From Nemertoderma westbladi (lineage: Eukaryota; Xenacoelomorpha; Nemertodermatida; Nemertodermatidae), in NCBI GenBank assembly GCA_032718475.1, contig JAUCBJ010001135.1, forward strand, positions 1 to 64,000: DNA of 64,000 nt, given 5' to 3'. Shown one piece after another: positions 1-11,188 of this stretch. The stretch's first letter is position 1. Each line of letters starts with the position of its first letter. A model generated the notes under the pieces. That model was not told the DNA's origin. It did no database searches and saw only the letters and a program-made list of their open reading frames with translations. Position numbers and translations under genes: made by a program.

Positions 1-298
1 CTCTGTTTGGTTGGGATCTGTATAACTAATGTGAACATATTATTATCTCGCGAAAACGAACGTTATTTCCGCCTATGATATTTATGTTAATCACTTGTGA
101 TATAATCGAAACAATTAGGACAAATACAAATTTTTTCGTATCATAGCGTTTCATATTCATTCAAGTTTGAGAGGCCACTAAATAATTATTGTTGTTGTCA
201 GTCATTGGCAGTGTATGGCAGAGCATGGCAGTTATTTAGGCCTACTTGGTTCCCAGACAGACCAGGTAGGTATTCCAGACAAGGGGGGTCTACATTTA
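1..298. other. AT-rich non-coding DNA, nothing recognised
   Basis: No ORF, repeat or RNA gene is visible here. The stretch ends at the TA that flanks the small TIR element beginning at 299. Confidence 0.5.
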
Positions 299-639
299 GT
301 GTTTAAACGGGATCAGACTTTGATCTGGACTTCTGGGATCGGGATTGCAATTTTGAATAAAATTTTCTTAAAGTTTTCAGAATAATGTTGTGTTAATAAA
401 AAAACTGATTTTTAACAAAATTTTATCACTTAAATTCACACGGCTGAAATATTAATAAGATAAAATGATATTACAATTTATTTATAGTTGATTAATGGAT
501 GGGTTACTGACATCCAGTAATCCGACAATTCGATATAATCAATACATTTAAGTTCTGGTTCGAATATCCAAGAAATTTACTTACTATTTATACTTCGGGA
601 TCCCGTTACAAAAAAGTCGGATCTATCCCGTTTAAACAC
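299..639. mobile_element. Small TIR element (MITE) with TA flanks
   Basis: The left end GTGTTTAAACGGGATC is mirrored at the right end by GATCTATCCCGTTTAAACAC, with a short insertion in one arm. A TA dinucleotide lies on both sides (297-298 and 640-641), as in Tc1/mariner-type insertions. The 341-bp interior is AT-rich and has no coding capacity. The TIRs and TA flanks are seen directly; the superfamily is inferred. Confidence 0.55.
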
Positions 640-706
640 TAAAACATCTACAGACGATAAAAAATCTACATCATCGATATTTCGATACCACAAGATCGAG
701 GTTTAG

Positions 707-2325
707 ATGTCGGTAACCGACCGGGCCGATACCCTATATGTCGGTAACCGACCGGGCCGTTACCCTATATGTAGGGTAACCGACCGGGCCGTTACCCTAT
801 ATGTCGGTAACCAACCGGGCCGTTACCCTATATGTCGGTAACCGACCGGGCCGTTACCCAATATGTCGGTAACCGACCGGGCCGTTACCCTATATGTCGG
901 TAACCGACCGGGCCGTTACCCTATATGTCGGTAACCGACCGGGCCGTTACCCTATATGTCGGTAACCGACCGGGCCGTTACCCTATATGTCGGTAACCGA
1001 CCGGGCCGTTACCCTATATGTCGGTAACCGACCGGGCCGTTACCCTATATGTCGGTAACCGACAGGGCCGTTACACTATATGTCGGTAACCGACCGGGCC
1101 GTTACCCTATATGTCGGTAACCGACCGGGCCGTTACCCTATATGTCGGTAACCGACAGGGCCGTTACCCTATATGTCGGTAACCGACCGAGCCGTTACCC
1201 TATATGTCGGTAACCGACAGGGCCGTTACCCTATATGTCGGTAACCGACCGGGCCGTTACCCTATATGTCGGTAACCGACCGGGCCGTTACCCTATATGT
1301 CGGTAACCGACCGGGCCGTTACCCTATATGTCGGTAACCGAGCGGGCCGTTACCCTATATGTCGGTAACCTACCGGGCCGTTACCCTATATGTCGGTAAC
1401 CGACCGGGCCGTTACCCTATATGTCGGTAACCGACCGGGCCGTTACCCTATATGTCGGTAACCGACCGGGCCGTTACCCTATATGTCGGTAACCGACCGG
1501 GCCGTTACCCTATATGTCGGTAACCGACCGGGCCGTTACCCTATATGTCGGTAACCGACCGGGCCGTTACCCTATATGTCGGTAACCGACCGGGCCGTTA
1601 CCCTATATGTCGGTAACCAACCGGAACGTCACCCTATATGTCGGTAACCAACCGGGCCGTAACCCTATATGTCGGTAACCGACCGGGCCGTTACCCTATA
1701 TGTCGGTAACCGACCGGGCCGTTACCCTATATGTCGGTAACCGACCGGGCCGTTACCCTATATGTCGGTAACCGACCGGGCCGTTACCCTATATGTCGGT
1801 AACCGACCGGGCCGTTACCCTATATGTCGGTAACCGACCGGGCCGTTACCCTATATGTCGGTAACCAACCGGACCGTCACCCTATATGTCGGTAACCAAC
1901 CGGGCCGTAACCCTATATGTCGGTAACCAACCGGGCCGTTACCCTATATGTCGGTAACCGACCTGGCTGTTACCCTATATGTCGGTAACCGACCGGACCG
2001 TCACCCTATATGTCGGTAACCGACCTGGCTGTTACCCTATATGTCGGTAACCGACCGGACCGTCACCCTATATGTCGGTAACCAACCGGGCCGTTACCCT
2101 ATATGTCGGTAACCGACCGGGCCGTTACCCTATATGTCGGTAACCGACCGGGCCGTTACCCTATATGTCGGTAACCGACCGGGCCTTTTCCCTATATGTC
2201 GGTAACCGACCGGGCCGTTACCCTATATGTCGGTAACCGACCGGGCCGTTACCCTATATGTCGGTAACCGACCGGACCGTTACCCTATATGTCGGTAACC
2301 GAGCGGGCCGTTACCCTATATGTCT
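707..2325. repeat. 31-bp satellite array, about 52 copies
   Basis: A head-to-tail array with an exact 31-bp period: successive TAACCG starts at 901 and 932 are 31 bp apart. The unit reads roughly TATGTCGGTAACCGAC, then CGGGCCGTTACCCTA. It contains a dyad, GTCGGT-A-ACCGAC. Most copies are identical. Variants (CGGACCGTCACC, CCTGGCTGTTACC) cluster between about 1615 and 2080, which suggests local homogenisation of variant units. There are no spacers, so this is not a CRISPR array. Confidence 0.95.
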
Positions 2326-2684
2326 GTCGCATCGGAGTACGATGAACGGGTTTAATTTCGAGGCGACGACGACAGGGTGTTCTCGTCGTCCAGTAATCCG
2401 GGATCATAAAGTAACTATAAAATCAAATCCCGCCATTGCCAGTACGAGATCTACATAATAATTATTAACTATTGTTAGCTAAACAAACAATTCATTTAAA
2501 TATATTAATTATAAATAACTTTACAAATTTTTTTCTTTTAAAAATTTCTTCAAAAATTTCAAACATAATTTTATTGATATTGTTTATATTTCGAAAAAGA
2601 CGGTTATTTATTGATAATGAGAAAATAGAAGAAAATCTGTAGAAATTTCGCATTGTTGTGTCCCTAGGGAAGACACTTTAGACA
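2326..2684. other. Unique AT-rich DNA after the satellite
   Basis: The first 130 bp are moderately GC-rich, the rest is AT-rich. The short open frame here runs out of the satellite and has no features of a gene. Nothing else is supported. Confidence 0.4.
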
Positions 2685-2812
2685 TTAGTGCCTACGTCAA
2701 CCCAGCGGTATAATGGGAACCTGGCTTTGCTGGGGTAATGATAATAAAAGCGCTTTGAGTATGCTGAGCGTAGAAAAGCGCTATATAAATAACCAATATT
2801 ATTATTATTATT
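2685..2812 (+). mobile_element. SINE-like element with L2-type tail
   Basis: The segment ends in AAAGCGCTTTGAG ... GAAAAGCGCTATATAAAT followed by a short (ATT)n run. From memory, this resembles the conserved 3' tail of L2-clade LINEs and the SINEs that borrow it in many aquatic animals. The paired AGCGCT motifs allow a hairpin. The body upstream, with ACCCAGCGG and GGGAACCTGGC, has no clear Pol III A and B boxes. It could therefore be a LINE tail rather than a SINE. Confidence 0.45.
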
Positions 2813-2831
2813 ATAATCTAATATTAAATGA

Positions 2832-4310
2832 AATATTGCGCTTCTAAGCGTCATTCTCAAGAAATTTACCTCCATTATAAACAAGTGTTTACTACTCAGA
2901 CTCTTACATCGTTTACCACTAGAACAATTTGGGTTTACCCCGGGCAAATCTACAACTGACGCAATTAAGCTCCTCCTTTCCGAGATCTCGTCACTAGTTG
3001 CCTCTAAGGGACGAGTCTATGTGGCTTTCGTAGACTTTCGGAAGGCCTTCGACTCCACCAGCCGAAATATTTTCTTCCATAAACTCTACCACGATTTCGG
3101 TGTCAAAGGGAAACTATACAACATCATCAAATCAATACTGAAAGTAAATTTCATACAAATCTATGATGGGCTACGTCTATCAAATGCAATCCGACAAATA
3201 CTCGGTTTCTTACAAGGCGATTGCCTTTCTCCGACGAATTTCATCCTGTACATTGCCGACCTCGTATCTGCCCTGCGGCGCGCAATCCAGTTTCTGAAAT
3301 GTATATTTTATGCCGATGATCTTGCTTTTTACTCTACCAACCCTAGGGATATTCAAGACGGTCTTAACAACCTTCACAAATGGTGCTGTGAAAACTCTCT
3401 ACAAGTTAACCTAATAAAAACAAAGATTGTTAAGTTTAGGAAGGGTGGCCGGCTTGCTCTGTATGACAAATTCTTTTACAATGGGGAGGCTGTAACAATC
3501 TGTGGCCATTACGAGTATCTGGGACTCACCCTACAACCAACTTTGACGTTCACAAAGCACATTAAAGCAAAAAAAGTAAAGGCATATTCCGCCATTGGCT
3601 CTCTTAGAAACCTGCATCTAGTTTCTGTACAAACCGGAATGAAAATATTTCAAATGAAGATTTTCCCAATGACAACGTACGCAATATCCGAGTTTGGTCC
3701 CCTGCTTACACTGCCCCAACTAAAGGAAATCGACAAAATAAAATCTACATTTATAAAACGGTTACTCGGCCTACACATCTCCTCATCCTCCACGCTCGCT
3801 TTGAAATTAATCAACGAAGAAACCATACTGTAACTAATGACATTGTTCTTAAATTCCCAGGCATATTTAACTCAGCAATTCTAGAACAGTACAACACTTT
3901 CAGAAACGATCGCAATGCAAATTTCAATGCAGAACAATACCAGCAGGGCCCTGCGTTCCAATCATCTAGCTGGAAACGCAGCGGCCAACGACACCGTCAC
4001 CTAGCAACAAGAACCACATCACACGGGTTTCATTTCAAGCTGTGTGAAAATAAATCCTACCACGATCCATGTATTGACTGTATAGTGTATATGTCGTTTC
4101 TGTCTGCAACCCGCAAAGAACCGATACCATGCCCTAGTCTGCGACAAATGCCCAACAATATCCACCTTATCCTCTCAATAACTAATTATTTTTAGACCAT
4201 ATATTAATATTTTTAATAATTTATAAATTTTAGATTCCGTGCAATTTAATATATAATTACAGTACTTAGGTTTTTACCATTTACCCCGACTGGGGGGTGT
4301 CCAGATTAAT
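2832..4310 (+). pseudogene. Decayed non-LTR retrotransposon (copy A), RT domain
   Basis: An open frame from about 2832 to 3833 encodes reverse transcriptase without the N-terminal endonuclease. It shows EQFGFTPGKST, the catalytic FVDFRKAFDS, LQGDCLSP, YADDLAF (catalytic YADD) and a KTKIVKF motif. A stop at 3831-3833 interrupts it. Downstream, to about 4170, other frames keep the C-terminal region, including a Cys-rich CxxC...YH..LVC..CP motif. The 3' UTR ends near TACCCCGACTGGGG, which can fold. The copy is 5'-truncated just after the SINE-like tail. It belongs to the same family as the fragment at 7190-7815 and is more distantly related to copy C at 21837-23707. The C-terminal motif suggests the R1/Jockey/I group; the clade is inferred. 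Confidence 0.8.
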
Positions 4311-4391
4311 TAACAATATTAAATGAATCGTAAAATTTGTATCTTTGTGAAAAACTTTGTGAAAAATCTTTGCGATTGACGTAGAATAATT

Positions 4392-4722
4392 GTTTGATAT
4401 AGTGACGTCACTACCACCTACACGCTCGATATAGTGACGTCACTACCACCACCTACACGCTCGATATAGTGACGTCACTACCACCACCTACACGCTCGAT
4501 ATAGTGACGTCACTACCACCACCTACACGCTCGATATAGTGACGTCACTACCACCACCTACACGCTCGATATAGTGACGTCACTATCACCTACACGCTCG
4601 ATATAGTGACGTCACTACCACAACCTACACGCTCGATATAGTGACGTCACTACCACCTACACGCTCGATATAGTGACGTCACTACCAACTACACGCTCGA
4701 TATAGTGACGTCACTACCATCT
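4392..4722. repeat. Tandem array of ten CRE palindromes (TGACGTCA)
   Basis: Ten units of 32-35 bp share GATATAGTGACGTCACTACC and CACCTACACGCTC, and each carries one perfect GTGACGTCAC palindrome (the first at about 4402-4411). Unit length varies only by a CAC triplet. TGACGTCA is the full CREB/ATF consensus. The array lies about 110 bp downstream of the PHLDB-like stop codon. Any regulatory role is inference; a minisatellite is the default reading. Confidence 0.9.
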
Positions 4723-4831
4723 ACACTTCTTTACAGCGGCACTTAGGGATGGGGGGGGGGGGGGGGGGGCACAACAAATCTACAAAAATATACTTGTCAT
4801 TTATATATAGTGAACGAAAATAGTTTCAGTT

Positions 4832-5814
4832 TCAATTAAAATGAACTTGATGGCCTTCGGCCGCGGTCATTAGGGCGTCTATCCAGAGACGCTTGGACTC
4901 TGCGGAAGGAGCGACCAGCGTAAACAGACGCTCTTTCGTCTTCAGACAGAAGGTGAACCGGGGTTGGGGTGAGCGAGAGGAGCGAGCCGGGTCGACGAAT
5001 ACGTCCTGGACGGAGGGGAACCCGACGAGTCCCTTTAGTCGGGTCTCCCCCCGGTCCGAGTAGTAGAGCAGCGCGCGCCGGTCGACGGCCCGGTCCAACA
5101 CGAACCAGCGCCGCTTCCAGAGCCGCGCCCCGCCGCGGCCCAGTTTCAGCAGGAAGCCCCGGCAGTTGGAGCCGCTGACGATGACGTCATGGACCGCGTC
5201 CAACGGGTGGCCGGCGGCCTCGAGGTGCAGACGGAGATCCAGCTGGGTCGACGGGTTGGGTAGGTAGCGGGTTAACGGGCGACGGGTCGGGTTACTAGAG
5301 GAGACGGAACGGAGCTGGACCGAGTCCGGTGGTACGTTGGATCCAGGAGCGGTGGGTGCGTTGGATCCCGCAACGGTGGGTACGTTCGAACCGTCACCGA
5401 CTCCGACGGATTTCGCCGAGGTCGTTGACCCCTCCGGGTCGAACCTGTCCGACTCCGACTGGCGACGGCGCGCCAATGTGGCGGCGCTGGTGATCCCCAG
5501 TTTCCGTGGCAACGCGGGGCTCAGGGGCGCCGTCGTCGACGGTACATCTGTGAGGAGGTCCGGCGGTAGTTGGTTCCCATGGCGATCGGCGTGCTCACGG
5601 TTACCCCCCTGTAGCTGCTGCAGCTGTAGTTTGGCGTTCCCCAACCCCGCCGCCGTTACCAACTCCTCCAACCCGCGCTGCACCGACTCGAGTTTCACTT
5701 TCTCCGCTCCGATTTCGCCGACCAACTCGAGTTTTTGCGCCGCGATTCTCCGATGGAATTCTTTAGCTTCCTCTTCGATGGATCGCCGCTTCGAATCGAG
5801 TTCTCCGATTTTTT
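4832..5814 (-). CDS. PHLDB/LL5-like gene, terminal coding exon with PH domain
   Basis: This encodes the last 327 residues of a pleckstrin-homology-like family B protein. Family members are cortical adaptors that bind phosphoinositides and help anchor microtubule plus-end complexes. The exon opens with a charged coiled coil (EKIGELDSKRRS...EEEAKEFHRRIAAQKLEL), then a polar, Pro/Ser/Thr-rich linker. It ends in a PH domain over about the last 110 residues: GFLLKLG, WKRRWFVLD, LLYYSD, TRLKGLVGF, RFTFCLKT, RLFTLVAPSAESKRLWIDAL and a closing AAEGHQVHFN. Those motifs match the C-terminal PH domain of PHLDB1/2. The acceptor is TTTCTTTATAG just above 5814. The exon enters in phase 1, matching the donor of the previous exon. 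It is strikingly GC-rich compared with exon 11189-12060 and the introns. ORFs on the opposite strand are shadows. Confidence 0.88.
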
Positions 5815-5884
5815 CTATAAAGAAAATAGTTTGTTTGAATGTTTGAGAATACAAAATAGCGGGGGGGGGGGGGGGGGGACTATT

Positions 5885-6825
5885 AGAGTTGAAACAGAGA
5901 CCTGTTTTTCTTAATCCCGGTGAACCAGAGACCTACCCGGAGAATTATTTTGAAAAATACCGGAGACCAGAGCCAGAGATCTGGGACTTTGCGTATTTTT
6001 CTACTTATAATTTGGTTATAGCAAAAAACAGTTATATACGAATGAACTGAGAACTATTTTCTATGGTTGAATTACAGTAAATCCAACCGAATGAAAAATT
6101 TAAGCGCAAGTACTAGTACAGTTTGGGTTATTGTTAATATGTTACATTAATTTGTCTTGCTATTTTTTTTAAATAAAAAAGGTACTTAATTCACAACTCT
6201 GTTAAAATCATCTACCTTTTAATGGACTCTATAAAGCTGGTCATTTACGAATATAGTTAGTGCTCAGGTCCAGTACTCTATTCGACCCTATTGCAAGTCT
6301 CGTTACGCTCGTTCTCTTCATTTGGTCGCCGTAATAAATAGCCTACATACAACAAGGTGAAAAGAGCTCAGCCTTTACTTTTACATGTAAACTTTATGGG
6401 AGCTCAAATTAAGCACCCTTATTATTAAATAAGAACTTATCTTACTTTCTTTAGGTGAAAATTTAACCTATGAAACGGACTTTAAATTAAATATAAGATT
6501 ATATATATACCTGTTCATTTAGTGTGAGTCATGCTTAAAAATAGGCTAAAAGTTCCTATATAATTTTATTGAAGCGGTGTATTAAAAATAGTTAAAAATT
6601 AAAGTAATAATTTTTATAGTAAAAAAAATTTTGTGATAAAATCTTCATTATTATTTTATCTTGTACAAAATAAATATATATTTTTAATTTGAAAAATCAC
6701 TGATCTCTGTGTAAAATGTGTGTTTTCAATACCCGGGAACCAGAGACCTATCCGGAGACCGGAGAATAGCTTAATAGCCTGGAGAATCCAGAGATCAGTG
6801 ACAGGTAGGTCTCTGTTTCTACTCT
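5885..6825. mobile_element. Probable MITE in PHLDB intron
   Basis: The left end AGAGTTGAAACAGAGACCT is matched by the inverted right end AGGTCTCTGTTTCTACTCT. Inside both ends there are further copies of GGAGACCAGAG and CCAGAGACCTA. There is no ORF. No target-site duplication is evident, so the borders are approximate and the class is unknown. A GC-rich ACCCGGGAACC motif is also present. An 18-bp poly-G tract lies just outside at 5861-5878. Confidence 0.5.
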
Positions 6826-7189
6826 AGAGATTATTGAATTGAAATCTTTAGTCTTTAATCTTTCACAATTATACATAGGGGAGGGGACTATTGAGATTTA
6901 GATTAATTATTAAATTGAATAGAACGTGTTTAACTAGCTCTGATACATAGGGTGAAGGGGGAGGGGGGGGGGGGGGGGGGGAGGTACATGCACTGGTACC
7001 GATCAGCAGCACAGCCAATGGTCCACGCGGAGTTTGTGGTGGAAACCGCGTGCGGTAGTCCTGGTGACGATGGGATAAACAAGATATTCTGGTTTTAGTT
7101 TAAGATAGAAGTAGAAGTTTTGAATGTATTTTTTTAATAATCATTACACCCCAGGCGGGGTAAGGCGGGATAATTATTTCAATATATAT

Positions 7190-7815
7190 AAGTTATAATT
7201 ATTATAGCACAACATTCGAAACCGTAAAAGTAGATAGGTACAGTACTAATATTATGTAAATAAGTATTTAGAGTTAGACGCAAGAATAGACAACCGAGGG
7301 CATTGGGGACAGACAAGGCAGTGATATCGGTCAGAGCAGCGTAGGTCACAGAATCGACATAGACATTCGCTTGAAAGAGGATGAAATGATGTTGGGTTCA
7401 GACATATTTTAAAATGGAATCCGTGGGAAGTAGCTCGAGTAATTACGTGTCTGTTAGTCTGATGGGGGCGTTTCCATATATCTGATTTAAAAGCTGGTCC
7501 GTTTGAATATCCTTCATTGATGAAATTTGATTCTCGGTCAGCCCGGTGTATCCTGTATGATGATATAATATCGCGATTGAATGTGTTGGGATTATGTTCT
7601 AGAATTGATTCGATGAAAGTTTTCTGTGCGATAAGTTTGAGAGCCATTGTTGATGAAACAGATTTATGAAGTGCGAGCATTGATTTGACGAAAGCCGATT
7701 TAATTTTATCAATTTCTTTCGATGGGTGAGTGTGAAAAATGGGCCGATTTCTGTAAAGGAATATGTTACTAGAGGGTATATTTTCATATTAAATATTTCA
7801 ATCGCAGTTTCTGTA
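7190..7815 (-). pseudogene. 5'-truncated LINE fragment (copy B), C-terminal region
   Basis: The minus strand encodes the end of the same LINE family as copy A. The segment MKIYPLVTYSFTEIG aligns with MKIFPMTTYAISEFG of copy A. After a frame change near 7680 comes LALHKSVSSTMALKLI and SHGFHFKICLNP, then a Cys/His motif CRFCDLRC...YHCLVCPQCP. The 3' UTR contains TTACCCCGCCTGGGGTG, a hairpin like that of copy A. It lies within the PHLDB intron between 5815 and 8313 in the sense orientation. Confidence 0.75.
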
Positions 7816-8313
7816 GATAATAATCGATTTGAATGTATTTAGTACCTCAAACCCTTTTTAGCGCCTCAAAATGATAATTCATCAATAACAGAACAGACAT
7901 ACATAGGTGCACCAGTAGAGTAAAGCATACAGTGTGGCATGGTAATGGTAAGGCCCGTTGCATAAACTCCTAGATAATGGAAATCATTTACATTGAACAT
8001 AAATCAGTTTGTTTGAGTCATTTTTATAGAATTAATAAGAATAGCCAAGTTTAAATAATTCTAACATAATAAATACCGAAAATAAATAATAAAAGTAATA
8101 AACATAACTGGTGGATCATTTGATCCAACTAAACTTCGTGTCTTTCTTTCGATATTTTATTTTTCCATAAAACTACTCAGCGCTCCACAGCATCCACAAC
8201 ATAAAAATCAGAGATGCCACATGTGATGTTTGTGATGTTAATGTGGAAGTTTACCGTGTTCAGGGGGCTATTTAGGTATACCATTAATATCTGGACATTG
8301 TTGAGTGACTCAC

Positions 8314-8551
8314 CTTCTCGGCGTCGCGAGACCTCCAACAGATACTCCTCCTCGCGTTTAATCTCAGTGTAAACGACCTCGTTTTCCTCCTCTCTCCTCG
8401 CTTCGCTCTCCAACTGACTGAACTCCAGGTCGTCGTAAGCCCGCCACTCTGAGTCGAGTCTCTCAACCTCGGAGTCGTAGACAGCTTGGAGTCGGGGTCT
8501 CTCCTCCTCCAGACAGCCTTTCAACTGCAGGGCCGTAGACTGGTGGGAGAC
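8314..8551 (-). CDS. PHLDB/LL5-like gene, internal coiled-coil exon
   Basis: This encodes about 79 residues of coiled coil: QLKGCLEEERPRLQ, then YDDLEFSQLESEARREEENE and EEEYLLEVSRRRE. The run DLEF-QLE-ES-EEE is characteristic of the conserved coiled coil of PHLDB proteins, and the following RRRE/EKI join across the intron resembles the family's RKEKI. The donor is GAAG|GTGAGT (exon end 8314), phase 1. The acceptor is ambiguous between CAACAG (start 8551) and CCCACCAG (start 8539); both keep phase 0 with the previous exon and change only four residues. Confidence 0.8.
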
Positions 8552-9069
8552 CTGTTGGCACATCGGCAATAAATACTAACAGACCCCTAATTGTACACCA
8601 TCAACTACACCGTGTAGGTTGTACAACTACCGCGAACCAACCCTACGTCACTCATTGAGGTACCGCGCCTACTACCTATACAATGGATGTAGATACTGAT
8701 GTTGATGTTAAGGGGACCATTAACCCTAATTTTTATTTATTTATTATAAAGCTACTATTGTGAGGCTTTAACAAAATGATCTGTGATATTTTACTATAAA
8801 AACTGAGTATGTGGATAGCTTCGTAAAACCCGTTAGTTCGAAAAATATGGTACTTTTTGTGCAGGTCGGTCTTTTTAATTTGTGTAAATTTTAAGGCTTT
8901 TTTTTATGTAAAATATCTCATGTTTAAGGATCTGTAATACCAGCTGGATTGAAGTTCTTGGTCCAAGACTTTGGAAAAATGGACATCTTAGGCCATCTTC
9001 TATAAAAATTTCTGCACAAAATTACCGTTTTTAATAAAAATTTATGGGCGGTTTAGTATGTTTGGGCCT
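8552..9069. other. Intron DNA without recognised features
   Basis: AT-rich intronic sequence between exon 8314-8551 and the repeat at 9070. I see no ORF, RNA gene or repeat that I can support. Confidence 0.4.
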
Positions 9070-9192
9070 ATATTTTGGGAATCAAATATTTTGTGATAGA
9101 AAACTGGTAGCCGTTACAAAATCGGTTCTAGAAGATCCAAATTGCCATGTTTTACAAAACCAATAGGGGCCTAGTCACGATTGTAGCCGTAA
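9070..9192 (+). repeat. Dispersed repeat, copy 1
   Basis: The segment containing AATATTTTGTGATAG, ACAAAATCGGTT, AGAAGATCCAAAT and ATGTTTTACAAAA recurs in reverse orientation at 63863-63970, 54 kb away. The order of motifs and most bases are conserved. No coding capacity and no clear ends are seen, so this is an unclassified interspersed family. Confidence 0.65.
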
Positions 9193-9431
9193 ACCTGCTT
9201 ACATTTTGGTATCTGTTTGATGAAAATTGAGTAAAAAATAAAAAGTAGTTAGTCGGTAATTTAGTGATGAAAAAAAATGTCAAAATCGCCAAACTGAGAA
9301 TAAGGGTAGTTTTATACAGAGAGTCCAGGACTATAAACAGCCTTAAGGCTGGGATTTCGAACCGAGGACCTCATACAAAAGATATACCGGTCCGGTATAA
9401 TAAACGTAGAATCCTGATTTTAATTCACTAT

Positions 9432-11160
9432 GGGTGATTCTCACCGAAAGTGGCCAAATAGAACTGAAATATTCCTGAAATTTGAACTCCATTGAAACCA
9501 TACAAAACTATATATATTCTGAAAGCATTTTTTAAGGAGAATTCAATGGTGACAATCTCCGAGATGTTAGATAAAATCTTAAAGAAATAATCAAGGTAAA
9601 GTATGTGTCCCGCCTGTAATGGTTTGTCCCTCCATGTAATACGAATTTTTAGGCTGTAAATTGCCCCTGTAATGCGATGTCCCAGCCCTGTAACAATATA
9701 TTCATCTATTGGTAGGCCTACCGTGTAATGCGATGTCCCCACGTTGTAACAATATAATAGTCATGTACGTATGTATTTAGTAAATTTTCCATACATAACT
9801 TTTTAGTAAGTTTTCCGAGAAAGATAAGTTTTGTCAAAATTGTGTATTATTTTTAAAAATTAATATAATCGACCACAGAAAAGAAACCAAAATCAGACAA
9901 TTCCAAACTATTCGTAAGTTGCTACAATAGCCTAGAAACAAAATTAGTTCGGACAGAGTGAATTCGAAATTCAATAAACTTCGAAATTATATAAAGTTTT
10001 CATTCAGACAAAAATTGGAGAGAATCAATAATTGAGGGGTAAAGTTCAGCATCCGACATATCAAACCCTGTAAAATCCAAAATAGCGAAGTCTTTCACTG
10101 CACTTGAATGCTTCGTACATAATAGTTCGCATGGTGGAAGGCATGGTTTCGTGTTTCCATTTTGTAAATTTAACGGACCATACATAATTAATCTATGTTA
10201 GTAGAATGGTACGGTGTAAGTTAATTAAAACAGAAAAGTTAAGTCCTGAAATTAAATGACCAAATACAGATGCTTTTCAAATTTCCCACCAATTAGTGTG
10301 CCATAGAATCAATACTAAATTTCCCATTACAGAGAAGGGACAGTCCCTCACTGTAATGGCATCTCGCACACGTAATTTGTGGGACAATTACAGGGCCATT
10401 ACATGGAGGGACAAATTGATCTTGATATTGAATGTGTAGGGAGCACACTTTAATATTGAAGTTGGAAGTAACAATGGCTGTATTGCCCATGTTTTAATCT
10501 GCTATAATAACTTTATTTTGTTAATTCAAAATGTTACATGCAAATTTATATGCAGAATTAGTAATGGAAAACATGGGACAAAACATCTTGAACATACCGG
10601 GTTTGTCACATATAGATGTTAAAATCTCGGCAACTACTGGATCGTTTTCAATAAGGTTTTTTTTATTGTGTTCTGTAATAATTGAGGCTGGATTTGCGCA
10701 TCATCATACCGACTGATAACTTCTTATAGCTTCTTTCGAACCTCTATTTAACATTTGGGACATTACAGGGGTCATATTGAAATTTAATAATATTTTATGC
10801 TGTTACTGGAACGGAAGTATTTGTATCCTCCAAAAACTAATCTGAGAATGTAGGAAAATTTTCAAGCTTCCGAATGATATATAGTTTGTACACCAAGGAC
10901 CATAATGGGGTCATTCTACTGCTCTCTAAATGTTATGCAAATTCTTTAAACAAGTGTTAAAAATGCTATTTTTTAGCGTTTGACAGAGAAATATGGTAAT
11001 ATGCAGGGATTTTTCAACCCTGAAAACATGATGAGCAGAATTTTCAGGCCAAGTTTCATATATAAAACATTTTACCGTTTAAAAATTCACCAATCTAAAC
11101 AGAAATTACGTTCCGGACAATTTCTAAGTCGGTTTTGGCCACTTTTGTTGAGAATGACCC
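9432..11160. mobile_element. TIR DNA transposon, non-autonomous, in PHLDB intron
   Basis: The ends are inverted repeats of about 27 bp with 3-4 mismatches: GGGTGATTCTCACCGAAAG left and its counterpart CTTTTGTTGAGAATGACCC right, each continuing into GGCCA. TAT flanks both sides (9429-9431 and 11161-11163), a possible 3-bp target duplication. Inside, TTTGTCCCTCCATGTAAT at 9623-9640 has a perfect inverted match at 10398-10415, and TGTAATG/CATTACA motifs recur. No transposase is recognisable in the short ORFs. The right end stops 28 bp from the splice donor of exon 11189-12060. Confidence 0.65.
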
Positions 11161-11188
11161 TATAAGTTGAGGTTCGAAGCGAACTCAC

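Noticed and set aside
707-2325. CRISPR-like array
   Set aside because: Contiguous 31-bp units without spacers, in animal DNA. It is a satellite. The 35-bp CRE array at 4392 was rejected as CRISPR for the same reason.
2258-2458. Short plus-strand ORF
   Set aside because: It begins inside the satellite and translates the repeat, with no coding evidence.
4969-5846. Plus-strand ORFs across the PHLDB terminal exon
   Set aside because: Antisense shadows of a GC-rich exon. The minus frame has the PH domain motifs and correct splice phase.
9330-9400. tRNA or SINE B box on the minus strand (GGTTCGAAATCCC)
   Set aside because: The T-stem does not pair and no A box lies at the proper distance.
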